This document shows, piece by piece, positions 51,934 through 60,077 of a stretch of DNA of 64,000 bases. Below the pieces are notes generated by a model that was given only the letters and a program-made list of their open reading frames with translations, was not told the origin of the DNA and did not search any database. Every line of letters begins with the position of its first letter. Position 1 is the stretch's first letter. The stretch lies in contig JBBEBP010000016.1 of the NCBI GenBank assembly GCA_040882255.1, positions 496,001-560,000 of the forward strand, in the 5' to 3' direction. Source of the DNA: PWQG01 sp040882255. Lineage in GTDB: Bacteria; Pseudomonadota; Gammaproteobacteria; Pseudomonadales; Pseudohongiellaceae. Made by a program: the position numbers and the translations under genes.

Positions 51934-52072
51934 GAGTCCGTACGTTGCCTCCTGCGCAGGGGACGAATGTCCCGGATTGTAACGCAGTCAGACACCGATG
52001 TATTGACTGGACATCAACTGGTGAATTGCTCAGAATCCCGACTTCATTCGAACGAATTCAAGGGAACCGTTC

Positions 52073-52813
52073 ATGTTGCTACGCTACTACCTGCCGGCCG
52101 GCGTTCGTGCTGTCAGCCTCGCCGGAATACTTTCGCTCACCACTCCCGTCATCGCGCAGCAGAGCGCCCAGGGCTGGGAGACGGCCACGGAAATGGAACT
52201 CGGCGCAGTCTATACGTCGGGCAACACCGATGAAGAGAACCTGCGCATAGGTGCTGAATTTGATGCCAGCCGGAACGCCTGGGATTACGCGATGGAATTC
52301 GACGGATTACGCTCATCGACGGATGGCAGGCTGACGGCCCAGCGCGCCTACCTCGTGGGTACCTCCCAATACAACTACGACGATGACAATTTCGGCCAGC
52401 TGCGCGCCTCGCACGAGCGCGACAAGTTCAGCGGCTTCGAGCAGCAGTCGGATCTGGTAGCCAGTTATGGTCAGCTCCTGCTTCGCGATCGCGAAGACAT
52501 GACCCTGGACTACACGGTGGGTGCCGGGGTACGTAACTCGGATGACGGCGTGACCAGCAACAATGAACCCATACTCCGCGTATCCACCAACTATACCTGG
52601 GATTTCAATGACAACGTGCGCTTTCTCCAGGAATTGAGCTCGGATGCTGGTGACAGCGCAACGGTCACCCGCTCCGAGTCCACCATCGAGTCGGACGTGA
52701 TGGACAACCTGTCCCTGCGTTTCTCGCTGCGCCTGCGCCACCAGAGCAAGGTGCCGGTTGACCGCGAGGAGCTGGACTCGGAAACGGCCGTCACCGTCGT
52801 CCTGCAGCTCTGA
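52073..52813 (+). CDS. DUF481 (YdiY-like) outer-membrane beta-barrel protein
   Basis: 246 residues. Signal peptide cleaved near VIAQ-Q. The mature chain alternates polar and hydrophobic residues in the manner of an outer-membrane barrel and contains the DUF481 opening MELGAVYTSGNTDEENLRIGAEF. The last residues SETAVTVVLQL fit a barrel end although the terminal residue is Leu rather than Phe. Function unknown. Just 3 nt before the next gene, so it may lead the molybdenum hydroxylase operon. Confidence 0.8.
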   Translation: MLLRYYLPAGVRAVSLAGILSLTTPVIAQQSAQGWETATEMELGAVYTSGNTDEENLRIGAEFDASRNAWDYAMEFDGLRSSTDGRLTAQRAYLVGTSQYNYDDDNFGQLRASHERDKFSGFEQQSDLVASYGQLLLRDREDMTLDYTVGAGVRNSDDGVTSNNEPILRVSTNYTWDFNDNVRFLQELSSDAGDSATVTRSESTIESDVMDNLSLRFSLRLRHQSKVPVDREELDSETAVTVVLQL

Positions 52814-52816
52814 ATC

Positions 52817-53677
52817 ATGACCCGTTACCTGACACCTGACACTGTAGAACAGGCCAGTGAGCAGCTGGCCGGACTGGATGACGCTCGAATCCTGGCCGGT
52901 GGCACGGATCTGCTGACACGGCTCAACAGCGGCGCAGCAGCGCCCGCCGTGATCATCGATATCAAACGCATCGCCGAAGTCACCACAATCCGCGAGGAAA
53001 ACGGCGGCTGGATCATCGGCGCGGCCGTCAGTGGTGCAGCTCTCGGCGAGCACGCGGAGCTGAACAAAGCCTGGCCCGGCGTCGTCGAAGCCGCCAACCT
53101 GATCGGCTCCACGCAGATCCAGAGCCGTGCCACACTGGGCGGCAATCTGTGCAATGCCTCACCGGCCGCCGATGCGGTGCCGGCCCTGATTGCCGCTGGC
53201 GCACGTTGCCTGATCGCCGGACCAGACGGTCGACGCGATGTGGCGGTGGAAGAGATCGTCACGGGCCCCGGTCAAACCAGTCTGGGACGCGGAGAATTCG
53301 TGACCGGCTTTCGTCTGCCAGCCCGCGCGCCGCGCAGTAGCGACGCCTACCTGCGCATGATTCCGCGCACCGAAATGGATATCGCCGTCGCAGGTGCCGG
53401 CGTCAGTCTGACGCTGGACGGGGATGACAACATCTCCGAAGTGCGCGTGGCCCTTGGCGCTGTTGCTTCCACGCAGCTGTTGGCGGAAGAGGCGGCCGGG
53501 CTGCTGAAAGGCCGGCAGCCAGACGACTCCATTCTGCCGGATTATCAACGCGCGGTTCAGTCCATCTGCCGGCCGATCAGCGACAGACGTGGCGCAGCGG
53601 CCTATCGCAGTCATGTGGCCGGCATACTGGCCGCACGCGCCGCCGTCATCGCCTGGAACCGGGCCCGTCAGACATAG
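52817..53677 (+). CDS. Molybdenum hydroxylase, FAD-binding subunit
   Basis: 286 residues of the CoxM/XdhB-type FAD domain. The FAD loops are DARILAGGTDLLTRLNSG near residue 25 and STQIQSRATLGGNLCNASPAADAVPAL near residue 95. The C-terminal CO-dehydrogenase flavoprotein domain contains MDIAVAGAGVSLTL and VALGAVASTQL. It passes electrons from the 2Fe-2S subunit to an acceptor. Subunit order FAD, FeS, Mo is common in aromatic and N-heterocycle hydroxylases. Confidence 0.9.
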   Translation: MTRYLTPDTVEQASEQLAGLDDARILAGGTDLLTRLNSGAAAPAVIIDIKRIAEVTTIREENGGWIIGAAVSGAALGEHAELNKAWPGVVEAANLIGSTQIQSRATLGGNLCNASPAADAVPALIAAGARCLIAGPDGRRDVAVEEIVTGPGQTSLGRGEFVTGFRLPARAPRSSDAYLRMIPRTEMDIAVAGAGVSLTLDGDDNISEVRVALGAVASTQLLAEEAAGLLKGRQPDDSILPDYQRAVQSICRPISDRRGAAAYRSHVAGILAARAAVIAWNRARQT

Positions 53678-53698
53678 CCACGTACGCGAGGAGAAGTG

Positions 53699-54196
53699 AT
53701 GAGCAAGTTGCATGTCACCAGCCGGATCAATGGCGAACCTGCCGAGTTTCTTTGTGAGCCGCAGGAAATGCTGCTGCACAGCCTCCGGGACACCCTGGGA
53801 TTGACCGGCACCAAGGAGGGCTGTGCCACCGGCGACTGCGGTGCCTGCACTGTGTTGCTGAACGGCCGTCCGGTCTGCTCCTGTCTGGTGCTGGCCGCCG
53901 AGACGCAGGATGCCGACGTCGAGACCATCGAGAGCCTGGCCACTGCCGAAGGACTCCACCCGCTGCAGCAGCAGTTCCTGGAGCAGGCCGCACTGCAATG
54001 TGGCATCTGCACGCCAGGATTCCTGGTGGCGGCAAAGGCGTTGCTGGCGGAGAATCCCGACCCTTCCGAAGAACAGGTCCGCTACTATCTGGCCGGCAAC
54101 CTGTGCCGCTGCACCGGCTACGACAAGATCATCCGCGCCGTGCTGGATGCCGCACGGCAGATCCGCGAACAGAACAGTGAGGTCGAACCCGTATGA
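53699..54196 (+). CDS. Molybdenum hydroxylase, 2Fe-2S subunit
   Basis: 165 residues from the ATG at 53699 (GAGGAG upstream; a GTG directly before is the alternative). The N-terminal plant-type cluster has Cys42, Cys47, Cys50 and Cys62 (GCATGDCGACTVLLNGRPVC); the C-terminal cluster has QCGICTPGF and NLCRCTGYDKI. These are the two clusters that shuttle electrons from the molybdopterin to FAD. Overlaps the next gene by ATGA. Confidence 0.95.
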   Translation: MSKLHVTSRINGEPAEFLCEPQEMLLHSLRDTLGLTGTKEGCATGDCGACTVLLNGRPVCSCLVLAAETQDADVETIESLATAEGLHPLQQQFLEQAALQCGICTPGFLVAAKALLAENPDPSEEQVRYYLAGNLCRCTGYDKIIRAVLDAARQIREQNSEVEPV

Positions 54197-56439
54197 CTGA
54201 ACAACCGCCATCGTTCCGCTGGATCGGTCAACGCCCGGTTCGTCCCGATGGAGAGGACAAGGTCACTGGCCGAGCCGCCTTCGCGGCGGATTTCACACTG
54301 CCCGGCCTGCTGCAGGGCGCCGTGCTGCGCAGCCCCCATGCACATGCCACTATTGTCCGGATCGATACCAGCCGGGCGCTGGAGGTGCCCGGCGTCAAGG
54401 CTGTGGTCACCGCCGCTGACTTCCCGGAAATCCCCGACGAACTGGCCAACAACGGGGGGCCACCGGACTTCCAGGATCTGTCTGATAATGTCATGGCACG
54501 GCGCAAGGTGCTCTATGAGGGACACCCGGTAGCCGCTGTCGCCGCCACGTCCATGGAAGCGGCCCGCAAGGGTCTGGCGGCCATCGAGGTGGAATACAAC
54601 GCGCTGCCCCATGTCATTGATGTGCTGGACGCCATGGCCGAGGACGCCCCCCTGCTGCACGAAGACATGCGCACAAAGGGTATCCGGCCCACTCCCGAGC
54701 AGCCTTCCAATATCGCCAGCCGCCATGAGCAACTGCTGGGCGATCCGGACCAGGCCATGAGGAATGCCGACATCATATTGCAACGGGAGTTCACCACGGC
54801 GCCGGTGCATCAGGGCTACATCGAGCTGCATGCCTGCACGGTGCGCAGTAACGCCGATGGTCATGCTGACATCTGGTGCAGCAGCCAGGGCCAGTTCATG
54901 GTGCGCGCCTACACGGCACGTCTGCTGGACATGCCCCTGTCGAAGATCCGTGTATTCCCGCTGGAGATCGGCGGCGGCTTCGGGGGCAAGACCACCATCT
55001 ACCTGGAGCCTGTCGCCCTGCTGCTGTCCCGCAAAAGCGGCCGGCCCGTGAAAATGCAAATGAATCGCCAGGAAGTCTTCCAGGCCAGCGGACCGACTTC
55101 CGGCAGCTACATCACCCTGAAGATCGGTGCCCGCCGGGACGGCACCATCACGGCCGTCGACGGCACCCTTTGCTACCAGGCCGGTGCCTACGAGGGCTCA
55201 CCGGTGAAACTGGGCTGCATGACCGCCTTTGCCCCCTACGACATCCCGCATTCCCGGCTGGTCGGCTATGACGTGGTCAGCAACCGGCCCAAGGCGGCTG
55301 CCTACCGCGCGCCCGGCGCTCCGATGGCCAGCTTTGCGGCGGAAAGTCTGATCGATCTGCTGGCGCAGGAGCTGGACATGGACCCGTTGGAGCTGCGCCT
55401 GAAGAATGCCGCGACCCACGGTACACAGACCGCCTACGGTCCGAAGTTCCGGGAAATCGGCTTTGTCGAGACCCTGCAGGCCGCACTGAATCACCCGCAC
55501 ATAAAGGAACCTCTGGGTCCCAATCAGGGACGCGGTATCGCTTCCGGGTTCTGGTTCAATATCGGTGGACAGTCCAGCGCACGCGTCAGCATCAACGAGG
55601 ATGGTACGGCCGTGGTCACCACCGCCAATCCCGACATCGGTGGTTCGCGCGCCTCCATGGCCATCATGGCAGCCGAGGTACTGGGCATCGACGTGGCACA
55701 CGTCCAGCCTCTGATCGCCGACACCGATTCCAGCGCCTACTCGGACCTCACCGGCGGCAGCCGCGTGACCTTTGCCATCGGCATGGCGGTCAGCGAGGCT
55801 GCGCAGCATGTGGTGGATATCCTGCGCCAGCGCGCCGCCCTGCTCTGGGACGTGGATATATCGACTGTAGAATGGCGGGAGGGCAGCGCGCAGTCGGTGG
55901 CGGATGGCGAACCGCGCCAGCTCTCACTGAAAGAGCTGGCCGCCAGCAGTGCGAAAACCGGAGGACCGATCTCCCACCAGGCCACCATCAACGCCAAGGG
56001 CGCCGGCCCGGGTTTCGCCACGCACATCTGCGATGTGGAGGTCGACCCGGATACCGGCTACACCACGATCCTGCGCTACACGTCCATCCAGGATGTCGGC
56101 CGGGCCATTCATCCCTCCTACGTGGAAGGCCAGATGCAGGGCGGTGCCGCGCAGGGCATCGGCTGGGCGCTGAACGAAGCCTATCTGTACGATGAGGAGG
56201 GCCGGCTGCAGAACCCCGGCTTCCTGGACTACCGCATGCCGGTGGCTTCCGACCTGCCCATGCTGGATACCGTGATCGTCGAAGTGCCCAACCCCAAACA
56301 TCCCTTCGGTGTACGCGGCGTCGGAGAGGTGCCCATTGTCCCACCACTGGGCGCGGTGGCCAATGCCATTGCCCGCGCCACCGGAAGACGCTTCACGGAC
56401 CTGCCCATTTCCCCCGGGCGGATTGTCGGATTGGGCTAG
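54193..56439 (+). CDS. Molybdenum hydroxylase, molybdopterin-binding subunit
   Basis: 748 residues, a complete large subunit of the xanthine oxidase family. Molybdopterin contacts include GGGFGGKTTIYLEP (near 258), AAYRAPGAPMASFAAESLID (near 375) and the catalytic base Glu in VRGVGEVPIVPPLGAVANAI near the C-terminus. The second loop AYRAPG, not AYRCSFR, argues against form I CO dehydrogenase. No Tat signal, so the enzyme is cytoplasmic. Hydroxylates an aromatic acid, aldehyde or N-heterocycle, exact substrate unknown. No XdhC-type maturation gene is visible nearby. Confidence 0.93.
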   Translation: MTEQPPSFRWIGQRPVRPDGEDKVTGRAAFAADFTLPGLLQGAVLRSPHAHATIVRIDTSRALEVPGVKAVVTAADFPEIPDELANNGGPPDFQDLSDNVMARRKVLYEGHPVAAVAATSMEAARKGLAAIEVEYNALPHVIDVLDAMAEDAPLLHEDMRTKGIRPTPEQPSNIASRHEQLLGDPDQAMRNADIILQREFTTAPVHQGYIELHACTVRSNADGHADIWCSSQGQFMVRAYTARLLDMPLSKIRVFPLEIGGGFGGKTTIYLEPVALLLSRKSGRPVKMQMNRQEVFQASGPTSGSYITLKIGARRDGTITAVDGTLCYQAGAYEGSPVKLGCMTAFAPYDIPHSRLVGYDVVSNRPKAAAYRAPGAPMASFAAESLIDLLAQELDMDPLELRLKNAATHGTQTAYGPKFREIGFVETLQAALNHPHIKEPLGPNQGRGIASGFWFNIGGQSSARVSINEDGTAVVTTANPDIGGSRASMAIMAAEVLGIDVAHVQPLIADTDSSAYSDLTGGSRVTFAIGMAVSEAAQHVVDILRQRAALLWDVDISTVEWREGSAQSVADGEPRQLSLKELAASSAKTGGPISHQATINAKGAGPGFATHICDVEVDPDTGYTTILRYTSIQDVGRAIHPSYVEGQMQGGAAQGIGWALNEAYLYDEEGRLQNPGFLDYRMPVASDLPMLDTVIVEVPNPKHPFGVRGVGEVPIVPPLGAVANAIARATGRRFTDLPISPGRIVGLG

Positions 56440-56466
56440 TGGTCCATGTGGCTGATTCTGTAACCT

Positions 56467-58044
56467 TCAGCCGTCGAGGACCAGAAACTGCCCCATCATG
56501 CCCCGGTCTTCATGCTCCAGCGTATGGCAGTGGAACATGAAAGGGATGCTTTCATGGGCGTAATCCGTAAACGACATGATCACGCTGACAGTCTGTCGGG
56601 CGCCGATCCGTACGGTGTCCTTGTAACCGGCCTCATGCAGCGGTGGCGCACTGCCATCACGGTCCAGCACCCGGAAAAGGCCGCCGTGTATGTGGAACGG
56701 GTGCATCATCGGTGTGCGGTTCTCGATTGTCCATATCTCGGTGTTGCCCAGCGGTACACGCTCATTGATGTAATTGAGATCCATGGTGCGACCACTGATA
56801 CCGAAATTACCGCCCCCGTGCCCGCCACCGAAGCCGTTACGATTGCCCAGGCCCGGCCCCCGATTACCACCGCTGCGCGGCCCGTAGCCCATGTTCAGCC
56901 ACATCCGGCGATGTTGCACCGCCTGTGAAGTGCTCAGTGGCGGCACATTCACCAGCGAAACGGGCAGAGCCGGTGAGGGTTCCAGAGACGGTGAGGGAAC
57001 AATGGAGAGAATCGTCATTGTTTCTGTGTTCATGCTGCGCATCATCTGGCTCATCGCACCGGGGAACTCGGGAAAGTCCATGGGACTGGGCAGATTCATC
57101 AGGCGGACGGGTTGCCCGTCGCTGACATCCACTACGATCTCCACCCTCTCCGCCGGAGTCAGCAGCATATCGGTCAGCTCCACCGGTTCCGGCAGCAGCC
57201 CGCCATCACCGGCAATCACCCGGAATGGCCGGCCGTCACTGAAAGCCAGCTTGAGCTGTCGTGCGTTGGAGGCATTGAGAATACGCAGCCGCAGCCGCTG
57301 GCGCCGCGCCTCGAAGACCGGATTCACAGTGCCATTAACCACCATGGTGTCACCGAACATGCCGATCATCATGCTCTCGAAATTGTCCATGTAGCGCAGA
57401 TTGCCGTCGTCATCGAACAGACGGTCCTGCACTACCAGGGGAATATCGTCCACCCCGTGCTCGGACGGCAGCTCCAATGCATCGCTTTCATGATCGTCCA
57501 CCAGCAGCATACCGGCCAGGCCGCGATAGACCTGTTCGCCGGTCTGGTGCAGCATATGAGAGTGGTACCAGAACGTGCCGGCCGCCTGCCGCACATCAAA
57601 GGCGGCCATCCACTGCGCCCCGTCCCCGATCACACTGTGAGGGCCGCCGTCGGCTTCCTGCGGCACATGCAGGCCGTGCCAGTGCAGCGTGGTGGCTTGA
57701 CCCATTCGATTACTGACATGAATACGGACATTGTCGCCACGCCGCATCCGCAGTGTGGGACCAAGGTAGTCCCGGTTGATGCCCAGCGTCTCGGTGGGCT
57801 GTCCGGCATGGAATGCCGTCCGGCCCCTTTGCACCTCCAGTGAGAAATGCCGGACGCCGTCACGTATCTCCCCCTCATCCACCGGCAACAGCTGCAGGGG
57901 GTTACCATTTTCCGGCGCCCCGCCGCTCTCCTCTCCCGACTGCGCCAGGCGCGCTGGCAACAACAGGCCGCCGGCGCCCAGACTCATGGCGGCTCCGGTA
58001 CCCAGCAGTTTCAGGGTACTTCTACGGGTCAGTCTTCGGGTCAT
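56467..58044 (-). CDS. Tat-exported multicopper oxidase
   Basis: 525 residues from the ATG at 58044. The twin-arginine signal TRRSTLKLLGTGAAMSLGAGG leads to the periplasm. All four copper motifs are intact: HWHGLH (121-126), WYHSHM (159-164), HPFHIHG (448-454) and HCHTLEHEDRGMM (505-517) with a methionine axial ligand to the type 1 copper. Between domains 2 and 3 is a Gly/Asn-rich loop (about 386-415, GYGPRSGGNRGPGLG then GFGGGHGGGNFG), placed where CueO has its Met-rich insert. Oxidises an organic or metal substrate with O2; could act on Cu(I), Mn(II) or phenols. A half repeat element sits in its leader. Confidence 0.92.
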   Translation of the reverse strand: MTRRLTRRSTLKLLGTGAAMSLGAGGLLLPARLAQSGEESGGAPENGNPLQLLPVDEGEIRDGVRHFSLEVQRGRTAFHAGQPTETLGINRDYLGPTLRMRRGDNVRIHVSNRMGQATTLHWHGLHVPQEADGGPHSVIGDGAQWMAAFDVRQAAGTFWYHSHMLHQTGEQVYRGLAGMLLVDDHESDALELPSEHGVDDIPLVVQDRLFDDDGNLRYMDNFESMMIGMFGDTMVVNGTVNPVFEARRQRLRLRILNASNARQLKLAFSDGRPFRVIAGDGGLLPEPVELTDMLLTPAERVEIVVDVSDGQPVRLMNLPSPMDFPEFPGAMSQMMRSMNTETMTILSIVPSPSLEPSPALPVSLVNVPPLSTSQAVQHRRMWLNMGYGPRSGGNRGPGLGNRNGFGGGHGGGNFGISGRTMDLNYINERVPLGNTEIWTIENRTPMMHPFHIHGGLFRVLDRDGSAPPLHEAGYKDTVRIGARQTVSVIMSFTDYAHESIPFMFHCHTLEHEDRGMMGQFLVLDG

Positions 58045-58077
58045 ACTGCTTTGAGTCTCTTCGTGTCGGTCATGGAT

Positions 58078-58112
58078 GATCTCGCGGAGCCCGCCAAGGA
58101 CGCCAAGAAAGC
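58078..58112. repeat. Repeat element half-copy (copy 2)
   Basis: GATCTCGCGGAGC then CCGCCAAGGACGCCAAGAAAGCG, matching the left arm of the elements at 32976 and 62309 (CTCGCNNAG-CGCCAAG spacing). The matching right arm is absent because the 3' end of the kinase-fold gene (stop at 58140) lies there. It occupies the 96-nt leader of the multicopper oxidase. Confidence 0.55.
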
Positions 58113-58139
58113 GATGGGAACGGCGGCCATTCCGAGGGT

Positions 58140-58964
58140 TCAATCCGCGTAAATCCGTGTCCCCACCGCTTCACCGCGAACGGCACGCCGGATGTTGTCG
58201 GGATCCCGGCCGTCCACCAGCCGCAGTTCCTTCATCTGCCGGGCGGTCTCGAGTACCTCGAGCACCACCTCATCGAACGGCAACGCGGGCAGATCCAGCC
58301 GGCGCAGCTCCGCGACACTGATCTCATCGATCAGCGAAGCCTGCGGATCCTGCTTCGGGTCTGCGGTATACAGACCGGCAACATCCTTGACCAGTGTCAT
58401 CGACCGGCAACCGAAACACTCCGCCAGCATCAGGCAGCCGGCGTCCGTGCGGTGGCGGGGAATAGTACCGACTTCTGACGGGTGTTCCCAGAGAGAATAC
58501 GGCGGTACGCCGTTAAAGATCACTCCCGGGGCCGAACGGATAAACAGCGGCAACAGGTGGCCGAACATCTCCGGTGGAATGGCCACCACTCCCTGTGGAG
58601 CGAGCAGCGTGCCCAGGATATGGGCGTTGCCCAGCGCATCGGCGGTAGACAGCTCGGCCAGCACGCCGGTGGGCAATCCCAGATCCAGCCCCACCGAGAA
58701 GACGTGCCGCGACCGTGCGCCGCAGCCCACCCCGAGGATCAGCTTCTCGTCCTCCAGCAGCTCGCGCAGCACGTTGATGACTGGCATGACGGTGTCACGG
58801 CCGCCTTCCAGGATGGAGCGGCCGCCGATCTTCACCACATGCACGTCCGGCAACATGCTGACCACCGGCGTTTCCGTGGCGGCCATGACCTCCTTGTCCA
58901 GCAGGCTTTCCCGCGCCAGCAGGGACTGCATGTGAGGCCTGGTGTCGTGTTCGTTCTGACTCAT
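58140..58964 (-). CDS. Molybdenum storage protein-like subunit (amino acid kinase fold)
   Basis: 274 residues. The amino acid kinase/UMP kinase fold: VHVVKIGGRSILEGG (phosphate loop), LILGVGCGARSRHVFSVGLDLGLPTGVLAEL, and VKDVAGLYTADPKQD. The GARSRHVFSVGLDLGLP and final GEAVGTRI motifs closely resemble, from memory, the alpha subunit (MosA) of the Azotobacter molybdenum storage protein, which holds polyoxomolybdate using ATP. The MosA His-rich loop (PPYHHHE as I recall it) is PPYSLWE here. Paralog of the next upstream gene; the two probably form a hexamer. Could store molybdate or tungstate, or have a changed role. Confidence 0.75.
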   Translation of the reverse strand: MSQNEHDTRPHMQSLLARESLLDKEVMAATETPVVSMLPDVHVVKIGGRSILEGGRDTVMPVINVLRELLEDEKLILGVGCGARSRHVFSVGLDLGLPTGVLAELSTADALGNAHILGTLLAPQGVVAIPPEMFGHLLPLFIRSAPGVIFNGVPPYSLWEHPSEVGTIPRHRTDAGCLMLAECFGCRSMTLVKDVAGLYTADPKQDPQASLIDEISVAELRRLDLPALPFDEVVLEVLETARQMKELRLVDGRDPDNIRRAVRGEAVGTRIYAD

Positions 58965-58975
58965 GCGCTACTGCC

Positions 58976-59791
58976 TCAATCCGCTGTGATGATGGTACCG
59001 ACCGCTTCGCCATTCAACGCACGGGTCAGATTGCCCGGTTCCAGGCCGTTAATGATCTGGATGCTGCGACGCTGCTTGGCGTGCACCATCATCTCCAGGA
59101 CGCTGCGCTCCACCACTACGTCATCCAGGTCCATGGCCTGCAGCTCACTGACCGTGATTTTCGGGATGAACTTCGCGTTGCGATCCTTCTTGGGGTCCGC
59201 GGTATACAGACCGTCCTCGTCCTTGATGTAGATCATCGAGCGGGTACCGAAGGTCTCGCTGATCAGGTAGGTGCCCGTGTCCGTGCGATTGGGTGGAATC
59301 CGGCCGATTTTCGGATTGGGCTGCCAGAACGTATACGGCGGCATGCCGAAAAAGATCACCGCCTGACGCTCGGCCAGGTACAACGGCAACTGCGCGAACT
59401 GGATCGGCTCGATGAACGGGATACCCTGGTCGGCCAGCAGGTAGTGCAGCATCCGGGCGTTCTGCATGCTGACGAAGGTACCCAGTACGCCGAGCACGCC
59501 CGTCGGCATGCCCAGGTCGATACCCACGCTGTAGGCATGACGCGCCCGCGTGCCGGCCCCTGTACCGATGATCATCTTGTGGTCCGGCAGATTGGCGCGA
59601 ATCTCGTCCAGCAACGGATACACTGCGGCACGGCCCCGGTCGATGAAGCTCTGCCCGCCCACCTTGATCACATTGGCGTCGGGAAGAATCTGCCGCGCCG
59701 GCTGTTGCGCCGTCTGCTCCAGCAGGTGCCGGTCGGTCAGGTTGCCCGAGACCAGGGCCTCGCCGAGCGTGCTGAGTACGTTATCGTTCAT
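58976..59791 (-). CDS. Molybdenum storage protein beta-like subunit (amino acid kinase fold)
   Basis: 271 residues. Sequence around the nucleotide site reads ANVIKVGGQSFIDRGRAAVYPLLDE and MIIGTGAGTRARHAYSVGIDLGMP, then FGMPPYTFWQP, IKDEDGLYTADPKKD and GNLTRALNGEAVGTIITA. These match, as I recall them, the MosB subunit of Azotobacter almost motif for motif. Eleven nucleotides upstream of its paralog, so the two should be made in equal amounts. ATP hydrolysis drives the packing of molybdate or tungstate clusters in the known protein. The leader contains a large inverted repeat. Confidence 0.8.
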   Translation of the reverse strand: MNDNVLSTLGEALVSGNLTDRHLLEQTAQQPARQILPDANVIKVGGQSFIDRGRAAVYPLLDEIRANLPDHKMIIGTGAGTRARHAYSVGIDLGMPTGVLGVLGTFVSMQNARMLHYLLADQGIPFIEPIQFAQLPLYLAERQAVIFFGMPPYTFWQPNPKIGRIPPNRTDTGTYLISETFGTRSMIYIKDEDGLYTADPKKDRNAKFIPKITVSELQAMDLDDVVVERSVLEMMVHAKQRRSIQIINGLEPGNLTRALNGEAVGTIITAD

Positions 59792-59814
59792 AAAGCATGG
59801 CCATCCGTAATTTC

Positions 59815-59990
59815 TTTACTCTCGCGGAGATCGCGGAGCACGCGGAGAGAACGCGGAGAAAACAATGAGAAAACCGCTCATTTCGCGGATTCCTGACACA
59901 GCAAACGACCTGTGCCTGATCCCGTTCTCTGCCATGCCATGTTTTCCTCTGCGCTCTCTCCGCGTGCTCCGCGATCTCTGCGAGAGAAAC
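59815..59990. repeat. Long imperfect inverted repeat (copy 3)
   Basis: The left arm is TTTACTCTCGCGGAGATC then GCGGAGCACGCGGAGAGAACGCGGAG (59816-59858). The right arm, read as reverse complement (about 59946-59990), is GTTTCTCTCGCAGAGATC then GCGGAGCACGCGGAGAGAGCGCAG. The ~43-bp arms differ at only a few positions and enclose about 85 bp with no gene. GCGGAG recurs every 9 to 11 bp inside each arm. It fills much of the 282-nt gap between the mosB-like gene and chrA. Confidence 0.7.
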
Positions 59991-60077
59991 GGTTTTACGA
60001 TCTCTGCGAGAGCAAGGGTTTTGCGATCTCCGCGAGAGAAACGGTTTTTACGATCCTGGCGAGAACCACTTTTTCAG
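59973..60077. repeat. Four tandem 26-27-bp direct repeats
   Basis: Units begin GATCTCTGCGAGAGAAACGG at 59973, 59999, 60025 and a degraded one at 60052 (GATCCTGGCGAGAACCACTT), each ending in a TTTT stretch. They start with the last bases of the right arm of the long inverted repeat and run into the stop codon of the chrA gene. Units are adjacent with no spacers. Probable slippage expansion of the repeat element's end. Confidence 0.75.

Noticed and set aside
59973..60077. Short tandem repeats considered as a CRISPR array
   Set aside because: Units of 26-27 bp are directly adjacent with no spacer sequence and decay at the end; no cas genes are near.
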